In this document: piece by piece, positions 47,601 to 55,068 of the stretch | How positions within the stretch are numbered: position 1 is the stretch's first letter | How the letters are laid out: each line of letters begins with the position of its first letter | From: Mytilisepta virgata | Lineage: Eukaryota > Mollusca > Bivalvia > Mytilida > Mytilidae | Length of the DNA: 64,000 nucleotides | Direction of reading: 5' to 3' | Assembly: GCA_028015205.1 (NCBI GenBank) | Contig: CM051508.1 | Span: 10,868,001 to 10,932,000 of the forward strand | Translations under genes and position numbers: made by a program | Notes under the pieces: generated by a model | Seen by the model: the letters and a program-made list of their open reading frames with translations, nothing else | Databases searched by the model: none | What the model was told of the DNA's origin: nothing

Positions 47601-49536
47601 CGAGTAGACCCTGTCGTGCTGAATGAAGAAAAGCGGGAAAATTCTCGCTTTATAACACAACAACGCCCCCTATGGGCAGATAACACATAAGAAAATAATT
47701 TCACGCTAATTCATAAATTCAAACGCTTGAAATTATATTATTGCTTAGATATTTTTATAAGTCATAAGGCATGATATTCTTTTCATAAAAAGTGGTTGCC
47801 TCTGTCCTTGAACAATATCCAAAATACAACATGTTTTCATAAGTCGGCATTTGCAGGACATTGTACGGTAAACAGAATTATTATACAGGATTTATAATGA
47901 CTATAATAGTAACTACTAATAATTCAATTTGCTAATATGCAAGATGGATTTTAGCCTTTTGCTTTTCTTTTTACCCCTTTGATCCTGTTGTTTGGAGGTT
48001 GAATACGCATCTGTCTTAAAAACCTGGATGTATGTACCCCCTGATACCAAAACATTATCTGAGGTTCTGGATCAAGTAAGAATAACATTAATAAAGGAGG
48101 ACAAAATGGCCGATTAATTAAGACAAAATATGAGCTAGTGTCTTCATCTTCAAAAAAATCTCTTTGATACATGTAGCAAAAACTCTTGCAGTTGGAACCA
48201 CAACTACAGCTGCTCCCGGTGGTTCTACCTTAGAAAGTCTCTGAAAACTTAACGCTAGAACATTCGTCAGAGCAATTCTCCAAAGGAGAAGGTAAGAGGA
48301 GTTCTCTGCTATAATTATTGCTGATACCATTATTATTTGACAGCTGTTCTATTCTAAATGATGTTTACAGTTCAACTTGGATGGCGCCTTCGAAATCAGT
48401 TCGAGTTACCGCGGTTTGTTCAAGTACACAAAATTGCCAGTTCCATACCTTATACAAGTTGTCATAGCTAATCATTACCACGAAATTTTATTGAATTAAA
48501 AATTAAACAAAAACAAGAAATTATGTCTGTAATACACGGATGCCCGGCCCTAAAATCCATATAAACACAAAACTTAACAAGAGCCGCTCAAGCGTAAAAT
48601 ATAGATCATAATGACCCAATTATTGTATGACTGCTCAGTAGTATCCAAAGGCACATCCACTGGTAAAGTTTCATTGATACTCTATGCTTAGTTCCAAAGA
48701 AATGAATCTAAACACAAAACTTAACCAGAGTCGGTAAAGCATAAACTGTAGGTCATAATGACCCAATTATTGTACTACTGCTCAGTACTACCCAAGGCAC
48801 ATCCACTGATCAGGTTTCATTGATACACTATGCAAAGTTCCAAAGAAATGAACCTAAACGCAAAACTTAACCACTTAGTTCGGACGTACGTACGTACGTA
48901 CGGACGGACAAGGGTAACTCTAAATGCTCCATTCACATTCGTGGGCGTGGCATAATTAATCCATATTTAAAAGTAATAATGACATATTATTAAATCGAAT
49001 TGTAAACATTCACCTATCGGACTTTTCTGTTTTGATCAACACCTTTTGAGTTCGATTTTTCTATGGTAAAATATATTTTTTGTATTACTTTTCGAGAAAT
49101 CGATTTTAGAGAAACCTGGGGTTTTAAAACATGAATGTATATAGGGAAAATTGATAGGAATTTCAAAACAAAATGTTGGGTACCCCCTAAAACGGAGGTT
49201 TCAGTTTATTTTTGTAAACATTTCAACAAACGTCCAAGCTTTCATTGCAGCAAACAGATTGAGGTAAAATATTTGAATAGTCTAACTTAGTACGGTCAAT
49301 GAATGCTTGTATAAATATAAATGGCATACTTTTATTTTTTTTTTCTAATGAATATTTAATTAAATATACATACCAGCAATTGTTAGTGTTGATACAAATA
49401 TTCCAAGACTTCTCCCTGCAACTAACAGCTCATCAGAATCACCTTTCTTATTTTTCCTACCGGCTATTATACCAACAACCAAAATGACGATGTAAAAAAC
49501 TATGATTCCACATAGACCAGCTATGTTAATTGCCAT
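32058..49536 (-). CDS. SLC5A7: High-affinity choline transporter (SLC5A7/CHT1-like), complete 8-exon coding region
   Basis: Sodium- and chloride-coupled choline uptake at the plasma membrane of cholinergic neurons, the rate-limiting supply for acetylcholine synthesis (family knowledge). Coding exons in transcript order: 49374-49536, 41613-41720, 38891-39046, 37741-37889, 36062-36208, 35341-35470, 33595-33812, 32058-32624. All introns are GT-AG, exon lengths total 1638 bp (545 aa plus stop), and every junction keeps the frame (phases 1,1,1,0,0,1,0). Diagnostic stretches are [70 protein letters not shown] and KYDVFECFV, collinear with vertebrate CHT1 (about 580 aa). The multi-pass SLC5 fold is intact, no stop or frameshift is seen, and the cytoplasmic tail is acidic. 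An acceptor-like AG lies 1 nt before the ATG, so the 5'UTR is probably spliced. Paralogous CHT-like transporters exist in invertebrates, so orthology is likely rather than certain. Confidence 0.93.
32955..33070. repeat. GGGAGATAAC hairpin repeat (intron 7)
   Basis: AAGTTAACAAAGGGAGATAAC with inverse TTATCTCCCTTGGGTAACTT, related to 2325-2430. Short foldback family. Confidence 0.65.
33595..33812 (-). CDS. SLC5A7: choline transporter exon 7
   Basis: 218 bp. Encodes (D)WNHTAFPGN, a membrane segment, and [19 protein letters not shown] followed by [13 protein letters not shown], the most conserved SLC5 signature. Donor GTGAGA. An in-frame read-through into the intron exists but is not coding. Confidence 0.93.
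34270..34505 (-). mobile_element. SINE fragment with B-box (intron 6)
   Basis: Minus strand starts at GGTTCGATTCCC (Pol III B box; rc of 34494-34505), followed by a SINE-like core with AGCACGTTAAAGAATCCTCT. The A box is missing (5' truncation). Confidence 0.65.
34550..34810 (+). mobile_element. Diverged Penelope-like 3' fragment in intron 6
   Basis: Shares the layout '...CTTACCCTTCCGGAGTACCTG' with 36680-36710 but is more diverged. Probably a related subfamily. Confidence 0.5.
34829..35150. mobile_element. Harbinger-like MITE family R4, copy 2 (intron 6)
   Basis: TIR GGCCACACCAAATTGATTTT, flanked on both sides by TTA, the 3-bp TWA target duplication of PIF/Harbinger transposons. Confidence 0.82.
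35341..35470 (-). CDS. SLC5A7: choline transporter exon 6
   Basis: 130 bp, enters in phase 0 and leaves in phase 1. Starts [19 protein letters not shown] (the 'W-Q-A-Y-F-Q-R-V-L' region of CHT1 spans the exon 5/6 junction) and ends IIGASA. Acceptor TTTTCAG, donor GTAATG. Confidence 0.92.
36062..36208 (-). CDS. SLC5A7: choline transporter exon 5
   Basis: 147 bp, phase 0 at both ends. Starts [15 protein letters not shown], contains WVGEVD (extracellular loop), ends GGGLTWQ. Acceptor CCATAG, donor GTAATT. Confidence 0.92.
36550..36860 (+). mobile_element. Penelope-like 3' fragment in choline transporter intron 4
   Basis: Reads MMLDLFLLS then the same 3' untranslated sequence as the 14.6-15.0 kb element (ACGACGGGTGCGGTATACGA; CTGTCTAATGGATTGCG). 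Opposite strand to the host gene. Confidence 0.75.
37741..37889 (-). CDS. SLC5A7: choline transporter exon 4
   Basis: 149 bp, enters in phase 1 and leaves in phase 0. Reads [19 protein letters not shown] and then the hallmark [17 protein letters not shown]. Acceptor TTTTAG, donor GTAAGA. Confidence 0.93.
38155..38290. repeat. Foldback repeat in intron 3
   Basis: Nested inverted arms: ATTAGATATCACTTGATAT / GATATCAAGCGGTATCTAAT and AATAATAAAC / GTTTATTATT. No coding. Confidence 0.6.
38891..39046 (-). CDS. SLC5A7: choline transporter exon 3
   Basis: 156 bp, phase 1 at both ends. Encodes the segment from [20 protein letters not shown] to [10 protein letters not shown], the conserved 'DP-Q..YG.R.GGLLFIP' region. 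Acceptor ATTTCAG, donor GTTGTA (weaker than the others). A dispersed repeat starts only a few bases into intron 3 (about 38818-38885). Confidence 0.92.
39095..39365. repeat. Dispersed repeat R5, third copy (intron 2)
   Basis: Diverged copy of 400-690 and 17560-17850 (TATTGCACGGAAAGCAATAT; CCATACAATAAAAGGTTTAT; ATTGTCCCTCGTAGAATAT). Rich in small inverted repeats. Confidence 0.75.
39900..40209. repeat. Two ~100-bp tandem units plus a foldback
   Basis: TCAAGCGGAAT...ACCGATTTGTT...AACAATTACTG repeats at about 39900 and 40001. The second unit runs into an inverted repeat (arms about 40078-40109 and 40178-40209, containing TAATAGGTCGCTATC). Confidence 0.8.
40215..40487. repeat. ~21-22-bp dyad minisatellite
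   Basis: About twelve units of the type TAACTCGTGGCCACGATTTA, each with an internal dyad (CGTGGCCACG). The array ends in reverse orientation (AAATCGTGG...CGAGTTAG). In intron 2 of the choline transporter gene. Confidence 0.85.
40742..41028. mobile_element. MITE family R2, copy 2 (intron 2 of choline transporter gene)
   Basis: Starts GGGAGCAATCGTTTGATTTT, ends AAAATCAAATGGTTGCTCC, with a C-run before the right end. Flanks look like CTAA/TTAA, so a TTAA target is possible. Confidence 0.75.
41061..41290. mobile_element. Harbinger-like MITE family R4, copy 3 (intron 2)
   Basis: TIR GGCTACACTAAATTGATCTT, inverse end AATTTGGTGTGGCC, flanked on both sides by TAA. Confidence 0.82.
41613..41720 (-). 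CDS. SLC5A7: choline transporter exon 2
   Basis: 108 bp, phase 1 at both ends. Reads (A)[19 protein letters not shown] onwards, matching the T-W-V-G-G-G-Y-x-N-G-T-A-E-A segment of CHT1. Acceptor TTTTTCAG, donor GTAAGA. Confidence 0.93.
41770..42060 (-). mobile_element. SINE relic, minus strand (intron 1)
   Basis: Reverse complement shows GGTCGGTGGTTCTCTTCGGG then CAATAAAAACTGGC, matching the core of the SINE at 56232-56503 (GGTCGGAGTTCTCTCCGGGT; CAATAAAAACTGGTCG). Confidence 0.65.
42590..42846 (-). repeat. Ngaro split direct repeat B2 (3' terminal)
   Basis: Second 257-bp copy of B, taken as the 3' end of the element. It is separated from A2 by 207 bp rather than adjoining it. Confidence 0.85.
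42847..43053 (-). other. Extra 207-bp segment between Ngaro repeats A2 and B2
   Basis: Contains a tandem duplication of about 33 bp (unit AATAATTATAATATTGAAAT, near 42855-42910) and a 20-bp inverted match (near 42992-43011) to sequence just past the recombinase stop (near 43496-43515). Not part of A or B. The origin is unknown. Confidence 0.7.
43054..43210 (-). repeat. Ngaro split direct repeat A2 (internal)
   Basis: Second 157-bp copy of A, abutting B1 (they share two bases). In Ngaro/PAT elements this B1-A2 junction is where the circular intermediate is thought to recombine. Confidence 0.88.
43209..43465 (-). repeat. Ngaro split direct repeat B1 (internal)
   Basis: 257 bp, matching 42590-42846. 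Inside are several diverged copies of a short unit containing ACGACAGACACAAAATAAT. Open frames across it are low-complexity and not coding. Confidence 0.88.
43537..44616 (-). CDS. Tyrosine recombinase (Ngaro ORF3), likely spliced at its 5' end
   Basis: 359 aa as an open frame. The catalytic pentad is intact: R192 (GFLRASELL), K218 (QKSKTD), H307-x-x-R310 (HSLRSGG), H330 (KRHGRW) and nucleophile Y342 (KDGYVKD). It would insert circular cDNA by strand exchange, leaving no target duplication. The first roughly 28 residues are an odd hydrophobic run and end at a TTTTTGCAG acceptor; coding sense begins at 44532 with [14 protein letters not shown]. The real start is therefore probably supplied by splicing from upstream. 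Spliceosomal introns are known in DIRS-order elements. Confidence 0.92.
   Translation of the reverse strand: MICFCLMLMMLISYAFYILFFFIHVFLQAFSAEIQNLPTALLPHLNLLPDLLCDSRAESTTKGYYLSFLRWKNWASLHGLTDSDILPAKPFYCALYLASLVQSSCSPSPIIQAFYSLKWVHSLIGCINSPTDSPLVKNILEGAKRRLATHTEKEPITPELLRKMYDSLFRVKNLYNQRIICACITAFAGFLRASELLNIRRSDIVFNECYMSIFIQKSKTDVYRNGNWVTISRTGSDMCPVKNMELYLLWANISVDSEEYIFRNLTKCKDSYVLRKENKPLSYSRMRELFIDAFSPFVDNIKQFGLHSLRSGGASTCANLGVPDRIFKRHGRWRSETAKDGYVKDSISDLLSVSKNLGL
44795..46978 (-). CDS. Reverse transcriptase-RNase H polyprotein (Ngaro ORF2)
   Basis: 727 aa. RT lies at about 150-345: [11 protein letters not shown], catalytic D222 in [11 protein letters not shown], the LPFGLSSAC motif, and Y290-L-D-D in [11 protein letters not shown]. 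RNase H lies at about 452-572 with D458 (YSDAS), E493 (WKEL), D518 (FTDNQ) and D567 (RADYLSR), a complete DEDD set. The C-terminal 150 residues ([36 protein letters not shown]) match the conserved tail found after RNase H in DIRS-order elements. No methyltransferase follows. The annotated start overlaps gag, so the first roughly 50 residues may not be translated. No internal stop. Confidence 0.93.
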   Translation of the reverse strand: MGPSSLSVMDSPSNKASTLEDHKGVNVSHVDHSRITGRTVRTSTAVNQQHKANHSEFLKDEYFLTSSDNQNISTGLTNDYYEYEQGQSDIIVKDRLKNCLQFWIDIGAPSFIIETIRSGYILPFYSNPISIYLPNNLSALNNSEFVCTAIHDLLIRNLIEECSTPPLVVNPLTVSVQSNGKKRLILDLREINKHLWKQSVKFEDMRTAKQYIEKDAFLFKYDITSAYHHLDIYEPHTKYLGFSWNFDGIVRYFKFLVLPFGLSSACYIFTKLTRPLIKKWRGEGKQVVMYLDDGLGINTDETLCNDMAIQVKSDLIQSGFVPKAEKSLWTPTKTLIWLGTFIDTERGIFQIPDNRLYKIESTISDIDNFLSKKNTVHVRKVASLVGQIISTSMVVGNIVYLMTKYLSIDINRALSWNSNIILSDESLDQINFWKQNLHEVNIKHFNHDVSCQRIVYSDASNTGYGGYSVENPFSIALGMWSEIEKTNSSTWKELTAVKKVFLSLLAQMSGKNLKWFTDNQNVVSIVSKGSTKSVLQSLALDIFRICLKHNVNLEMVWIPRSYNERADYLSRIIDLDDWGISDFIFDMIESLWGPHEIDWFASDDNFKLTVFYSRFWNVYSTGVDAFTVDWRGVNGLFVPPVSLIPRVLVYMRQCKATGTLVLPYWPSASFWPMLCPSGKDFISAVSDFIDLPTNKDAYVSGKSNKAIFGNVDLTFRMLALRLDFNIE
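46812..47564 (-). CDS. Gag-like protein with CCHC zinc knuckle (Ngaro ORF1)
   Basis: 250 aa. Starts [16 protein letters not shown] only 19 bp downstream of repeat A1, so the repeat forms the 5' leader. Residues about 20-70 look helical or coiled-coil. Near the C-terminus [15 protein letters not shown] gives C-x2-C-x4-H-x4-C, a retroviral-type zinc knuckle that would bind element RNA. A basic patch ([12 protein letters not shown]) lies before it. The end overlaps the RT frame by 167 bp in a different frame, so RT may be made by frameshifting or re-initiation. Assigned to Gag by position and zinc knuckle; overall Gag similarity was not tested. Confidence 0.85.
   Translation of the reverse strand: MMAEPGECSDESVSLRTVLNAVNQQSKDIEAIIDAKVSEKIGGLRDEIQGANNLMKSHVKKLKVDTSFKWKYEGNNIQFTFNTENLDELVQSLWALENGKIDYAKDLISATIDKIKHRNKLIKIADTSEGGWDTAKQYDANPIASDTDDESRIIRADNRAVRKKKAKSKSVDKGSKFRQNHSLLGASPGIVPMPFRGAQQPIGYGFPFQQGFNAGRPQRGQCFACGSFTHYRSNCPYVNSSKPAAQGKPQ
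47583..47739 (-). repeat. Ngaro split direct repeat A1 (5' terminal)
   Basis: 157 bp, matching 43054-43210 with no difference that I can see. It begins 19 bp upstream of the gag ATG and marks the right end of the insertion. Confidence 0.9.
47740..49373. other. Intron 1 remainder; ~150-bp tandem pair and (ACGT)n
   Basis: No gene seen. 48563-48870 holds two ~150-bp units (ACACAAAACTTAACnAGAG, ATAATGACCCAATTATTGTA, AAGGCACATCCACTG), ending in ACGTACGTACGTACGTACGG at about 48884-48905. Short open frames at 47951-48330 show nothing recognisable. Confidence 0.6.
49374..49536 (-). CDS. SLC5A7: choline transporter exon 1 (start codon, TM1)
   Basis: Starts [18 protein letters not shown], a first transmembrane segment, then a basic loop and a conserved AGRSLGIF stretch. 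The donor GTATGT follows GCT G (phase 1). The sequence just upstream on the minus strand, a T-rich stretch ending ATTAG then G-ATG, is a good acceptor, so a non-coding 5' exon is expected further upstream (above 49537). I could not locate it. Confidence 0.92.
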
Positions 49537-52500
49537 CCTAATAAAATTAACAATCTTTGTTAATTTTGTTACAGAATAAAAAGTGAATGAATTCGATTGA
49601 TTCGAATTATGTCCGTCATCGGGCTAAAACTCTTCATTTACGTTCGCCTTTAAGACTTCATTTGAGTGGCAGTCAACAGTGCACGATACCGTGAGACAGT
49701 CCACAGAGAGACAGTCAGAAACTACAAGACAAGAAGTACGTCATCTATGAAAGCATAGCGTCATGGAGATTACCTACTACTAACTTCATGAGGTGGCGTT
49801 TGACATATCGAATATGAAATGCGTTTAAAAGATTAAAATAAAAGATTAAAATGATAAGCATCAAAGCATTTTGTGATTATTAATCGCGGCGGGTTGCACT
49901 AAATTAAGTTTTAGAGCTCGGTGTAAACTATAAATAGACCAGCATCGTTCTATTAAATAGTGTTTATTTGTAACAAACTTTTATAGTTTAAATGACAATA
50001 AAATAAAAAATTGTTTAAAATTAACCAGTAGACGAACATTTGATAGGACTGATATTCTTAAACCGTTTCTTAAACCGCTCACGAGATTATAGATTATAGT
50101 TTGCAGGGAGAGATGTCAACCAAACCGAAGAAACAGTGTATTTTTCTGACTCTGTAGAATCTCTGAAAATAGAAACGTTTATTTTTAACGGAGGTAAACC
50201 CATTTACCCTTTTCCGATTCTTCTAGAAATTACATTTATTCCTTTACTGTCTGGACACCTCATTTATTGGAATTAATTTTCGCATTTTGAAAGTCTAAAC
50301 GTTAGAATTATAAGACATTATTTTTTTGGTTACTTAACCTTATTGAGCCGTCCAGGAAAATATAAAAAAAAAGGTTATTTTTTTTTTTATAAAAGTTATG
50401 TTTGTATACCTCACAAATGATTCTGAATGGGGAATTTCCAATATAGAAAAGTAAATACACATGGAAATTTCCAAAAATTAATAATTTAAATTATCTGAGA
50501 CCTATCATAAAAACTGTAAAACTATTATTTTGAATATTTTTACTGCCCTTCTTGCATATTTCATGCAACACGGGGAAGAGTTATCCCCCCTTTACATTGA
50601 AATAAAACGTATCACAAAGTACCGAAATAAAATGTGTTTCTTTGGAAGACATGGTTGAACAAAATCAGGTAAGTTCAAATTGTTTCGGGTACGATCTCAT
50701 TCCATATTTCAACCAAGTGACTAGACAATTCACATTGATTGAGGTATTCAAATTTTTGAAAAATGCATTCCACAAATGGAGATGTCCAGAAAGTAGATTT
50801 CTATATATCTACCGTATTTTTGTGATTGATATTTACTCAAACATATTCACAAAATTTTAATTACAGTAAATTAAAAAAAATTAAACTAGTATCAAAACAC
50901 CAGCAAAATATTTTCCTTTTGTCATAAAACGATACTGAAATCCAAGTTTATTCAATTGTCTTAAATTCTTATGTCAGAAAATTAATGTAGATTATCAATA
51001 CTTTCATAAAATTATAAATGCGAAAGGAATTTATTATCTTATTTATTAATCTTACTAATGATATTTCTTTTAAAAAGTATCTTTTCAGGATCACCATGTC
51101 AGATGGTGACTTATGTCCCCTTTGCAGTTCTGGTGTTGGAGTGTAAATCCGTTTAATCTATTTGTAGGTAGTTTTCGAGACATTTGCCGAATTTATTAGA
51201 GATACTTTTTATTTTGTGTTTGTTTCGTTTTGTACATATAAAGTGTGTGTTTTGAAGTGTATTGATATTTTTTATATAATTTCAGATGCACCGTCGCTCA
51301 AGTATCATAATGCAAGGTTCCACGTCGTGGTTTCTAAATAATATATATACTTTCTATAAGATCACATTTCTGCTATACTAAATTATGCCTGAACATAATC
51401 TGAAATTCGAAGTTTGCAATATTTTCAATTCTAATATGACTTCCTATATATCGTCAAACGATATATTATCCGATATATCCACATCAAGTAAACGAGTAAC
51501 TTCTTATTTAATTTCATTTTCATTCCTTGGTGGATTTAGCGGGAGAAATAAATGTGAATGACCGGTTTCGAGTATCTATAGCTACTACTAAAATTGGTGA
51601 CCCTAAAATTAAGGGCTCTATTTCTTTGGGCCGTAATCACGTGACAACTGCAGTAGACATAATTCAATTAGAATTTGACTGATTGAGGATGAATCTGTTA
51701 TCTGAAAATTTCAGAGGCCTTGGTTGATACGTTTCTTGTAAACGCTGGAATACAGGAAACAAAACATTCTTATATAAATGATAAAAAATCCACCCATTCA
51801 TGGTATTAGTACAACATATTATATCTTCTTTTCATCATAATTTTGGCTTACCGGTGATTTTTTTTAAAAAATTATTCTACACATATTAATGTATAAATTG
51901 TAAAAACTACACCAATTTAATAGGTGTTTCAAAATAAAACAAATCATTCTTAATTTGTCTTTTCGTGTAAATTTAAAGGAAAAATTCTAATCACTTTTTA
52001 GTCATGTATCTAAAACGACATGTCCATATTTACATGAACAGTCGTTTTCAGTGATTTCTTTTATCACTTGTCTATTCTTTTTAATTTAAAGGCATCACTT
52101 GGCTGTCCGTCATGTCCATGGAACTTTACATGGTCTAGTATAATTAGAATAAGTAAAAACTTCAATTATTTTTAAACTAAAGATGAAAATATTAGTATTT
52201 GATAAACTCCATTTGGTTAAATGCTGTTGCAATTTGATATCCAAGAACTGTTATCAAGACCAATGAGGGGGGGGGGGGGGGGGTGCCGATAAAACTAAAT
52301 TAAGTGAAAATATATATATTCAAAATTATCACTACAAGAAGGAATCATTTTCTTAGACTGATAGTGGGATAATAAAAATCCTTTACTTGGCAGGCTGAAA
52401 ATGTGATACCTCAAATTTTACATTTCGACAAATTTTAGAATATTTCATTCCACTCAAGGGTCATTCAATTTAACTTTTTTTCTTCCTTTTAAGTATTAAT

Positions 52501-52590
52501 GTTATTGTCTTATAACTATACATTAAGCATGCAAGCTAAATAATCTGTCAAATAAAAGTAGTATATAAAGACAGTTCAAGTCGTATTTGT
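49537..52590. other. Upstream region of the choline transporter gene
   Basis: No recognisable gene. The 5'UTR exon and promoter should lie here (the gene is on the minus strand). A G-run lies at about 52266-52285. A 16-codon frame MSDGDLCPLCSSGVGV at about 51095 is too short to call. Confidence 0.4.
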
Positions 52591-52604
52591 GATGGTGGTG
52601 TGGT

Positions 52605-52960
52605 GGAGGAGCCGGAAGTGCCGTAACGTCACCGGAACAGGAAATCACGTGAGCGGAACCGGAAGAGATGTATTTCCCGCCATTTGTTTACGGAAGTGAC
52701 CGGAACCGGATGTACCCGAAAGTGGTTTGCGCGCACGCGGAACCGGAAGTAGTGGATTTTTGCGCCATTTTCCATGATTTGTTTTCGGAAGTGACCTCAG
52801 TCACTAGCTGGTACCCGGATGTGTCGTCTGCGCATGTATGACCGGACCCAGAAGTGGCGAGCACGCGCGACCGGAAGTGGTGGAATTCCCCGCCATTTCC
52901 CATCATTTACTTATGGACGTGACGTCAGTCACGTGGTTGTACCCGGATGTGCTATGCTTG
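52605..52960. repeat. Left-arm ~129-bp subrepeats rich in promoter motifs
   Basis: About three units (ACCGGAAGTG phases at 52612, 52742, 52871). Each carries ETS sites (CCGGAAGTG), a CGCCATTT YY1-like site and CCGGATGT. There are also a perfect CRE TGACGTCA (52920-52927), E-boxes CACGTG (52646-52651, 52930-52935) and NRF1-like TGCGCATG (52829-52836). High CpG against an AT-rich background. Confidence 0.8.
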
Positions 52961-53238
52961 AGTGATTATCTCCCCTTTTTCCGTGCTTCTCGGTCGTCTC
53001 TGTGTCATTCATCGGTGTGTATAGGGTAAACATCTCGCATTGAGTCTCTAGGGACTGATATTCTCACTGTTTTGTCGAAGTCCGAGAGTAATCGAAGTAC
53101 AGAGAGGTGATTGGATTATCTCGCCTTATCCCGCTCTTTTCATTTGCGGGTGATGTTTTCTTGAGGCCAAAGGTAGGATTGGATTATGTCCCCTTACCTC
53201 CAAGTGATGCTGTCACTATTAAATCAATGAAGGGGTGT

Positions 53239-53260
53239 CCTTAGCAACCGCCTTAGCAAC
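53239..53260 (+). promoter_or_regulatory. Tandem RFX-like half-sites
   Basis: CCTTAGCAAC twice with 12-bp spacing (53239-53248, 53251-53260), resembling X-box half-sites bound by RFX factors. Left arm only. Confidence 0.3.
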
Positions 53261-53284
53261 GGCGGTCCATTTCATTGCTCTATG

Positions 53285-54400
53285 ATGTACTTCGTTTCTC
53301 TTGTCTTGCTCCATGCCGCTCTTCGCTGCTCGTCGCTGTTCATCGCTACTCATGACCTTACTCGCGTGCTCATTTCAGTTTTTTCGCTGCTGCTGTTGCT
53401 CTTGCTGCATATTGCTGGTCGTCGTCACTGCTCTTCTCTTGCTCATTGCTGTTTTTCTCTTGCTCTTTGCTGTTCATCGCTGTTTTTCTCTTGCTCTTTG
53501 TTGCTCATAGTTGTTTTCTCTTGCTCTTTGCTGCTCATCGCTGTTTTTATCTTGCTCTTTGCTGTTCATCTCTAATCATGACCTAACTCGCGTGCTCATT
53601 TTGGTTTTTTTGGTGCTACTTGTCGCTGTTTTCGCTGCTGCTGTTGCTCCTGCTGCTTGTTGCTGTTCGTTGTCACTGCTGTTCTCTTGCTCATCGCTGT
53701 TTTTCTCTTGCTCTTTGCTGTTCATCGATTCTCATGACCTTACTCGCGAGCTCATTTCAGTTTTTAGGGGCCACTTGTCACTGTGTTCGCTGCTCTTGCT
53801 CCTCCTACTGCTTGTTGCTGTTCGTCATCGCAGTTCTTCTCTTGCTCATCGCTGTTTTTCTCTTGCTCTTTGCTGTTCATCGCTACTCACGACCTTACTC
53901 GCGTGTCATTTCAGTTTTTAGGGGCCACTTGTCACTGTTTTCGCTGCTGCTTGTTGCTGTTCGTCATCGCTGCTCTTCTCTTGCTCATCGCTGTTTTTCT
54001 TTTGCTCTTTGCTGTTCATCGATAATCATGACCTCGTGCTCATTTCGGTTTTTCGGTGCTACTTGTCGCTGTTTTCGCTGCTGCTGTTGCTCCTGCTGCT
54101 TGTTGCTGTTCATCGTCACTGCTCTTCTCTTCCTCATTGCTGTTTTCTTTTGCTCTTTGCTTCCTGACCTTGCTCGCGTGCTCATTTCGGTTTTTTGGTG
54201 CTACTTGTCGCTGTTTTCGCTGCTGCTGTTACTCCTACTGCTTGTTGCGGTTCTTCATCGTTGCTCTTCTCTTGGTCATAGCTGTTTTTCTCTTGCCCTT
54301 GGCTGTTCATCGCTACTCATGACTATACTCACGTGCTCATTTTGGTTTCTTGGTGCTACTTGTCACTGTTTTCGCTACTGCTGCTGCTGGTCAAGGAATG
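53285..54400. repeat. GCT/CTC minisatellite with ~150-bp higher-order unit (left arm)
   Basis: Short units such as TTGCTCATCGCTGTTTTTCT organised into ~150-bp higher-order repeats marked by CATGACCTTACTCGCGTGCT (about 53349, 53577, 53731, 53886, 54026, 54163, 54318). The Leu/Cys/Ser-rich frames across it are artefacts. Confidence 0.85.
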
Positions 54401-54594
54401 GGGTTCACCGTGATGATCGGAAGGCCAAGCATAGGTGCTCATTTTGTCGGTTTGATTGCTAGATCAACACTGATTGATGTGATTGTATACTGGGATATTT
54501 ATCGTGTAATTATGACAAACACAAATGGAACAGTTTCATATTTTACTTTACACTTTTACAAAATCTACATCAGTCAATGTTTTAAGTTATGGTT

Positions 54595-54997
54595 CTTTCT
54601 CTTCAAAAAAGGTATGATCTTCTTCAGTTCTTTCCATTCGAAGGTATCCAAGCCGATTCCTCTCTTTGTTGGACTTTGACGGTGACATCGTCCCCAATGT
54701 GATATCTCCGGTCCACTGGTTCTTTATCTTTTACTCTACCGATCAAATCATCCAGAACATCGGTAGTCTTGCATAAAGCTTTCCATTGTATCAAAGATAA
54801 GCTCACTCCATTCTTGGTGGGCACCGTGTCGCTTTCCAACATCTCAAATCCAATCTTTTGCTACCTTTCCATTCTGTCAGCTCTGGATACGTTCCTTCAC
54901 CAAGTGGTACTTTCAAAGGAATATTAGAAGCTGTCATGGCGTCTTGGACGAGATCGCTCTTGGTCTGTTCTTTGGTTTTCTTTTCTTTACTAGACAT
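54595..54997 (-). pseudogene. PC4 (transcriptional coactivator p15)-like domain protein, broken
   Basis: Starts MSSKEKKTKEQTKSDLVQDA, then VPLGEGTYPELTEWKGSKRL-DLR; after a one-base shift near 54838 it continues DTVPTKNGVSLSLIQWKALC. This is the PC4-type 'G..Y..L.E..G.K.LDLR...PT..G.SL...W..L' pattern. A second PC4-like start (RYHIGDDVTVKV) follows, but its middle is missing; RGIGLDTFEWKELKKI appears directly after in another frame. PC4 domains bind single-stranded DNA and act in transcription. Two domains, one frameshift and one internal deletion make it a pseudogene. It sits between the foldback arms. Confidence 0.7.
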
Positions 54998-55068
54998 ATC
55001 GGCTGACTGTAGTCTGATTCCTCTTACTGATCTGGTCTATTTACATATTGGAGCCTTTGTGAAGATGG

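Larger units (their letters stand above)
42590..47739 (-). mobile_element. Ngaro-type tyrosine-recombinase (DIRS-order) retrotransposon, nearly complete
   Basis: Reading on the minus strand: repeat A1 (47739-47583), gag-like frame (47564-46812), RT-RNase H frame (46978-44795), tyrosine recombinase frame (44616-43537), repeat B1 (43465-43209), repeat A2 (43210-43054), a 207-bp spacer, repeat B2 (42846-42590). Split direct repeats plus a tyrosine recombinase instead of an integrase define DIRS-order elements. No methyltransferase domain is seen, which favours Ngaro over DIRS/PAT (family knowledge). Both repeat pairs appear identical by eye, and all catalytic residues are present, so the insertion looks young. 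It lies in intron 1 of the choline transporter gene, in the same orientation as that gene. Extra sequence between A2 and B2 is unusual. Confidence 0.9.

Noticed and set aside
51095..51145. Mini-ORF MSDGDLCPLCSSGVGV after a CAG
   Set aside because: Too short, no downstream partner found; kept only as a remark.
53282..54462. Long Leu/Ser/Cys-rich open frames
   Set aside because: Produced by the GCT/CTC minisatellite; all frames give similar low-complexity strings on both strands and both arms.
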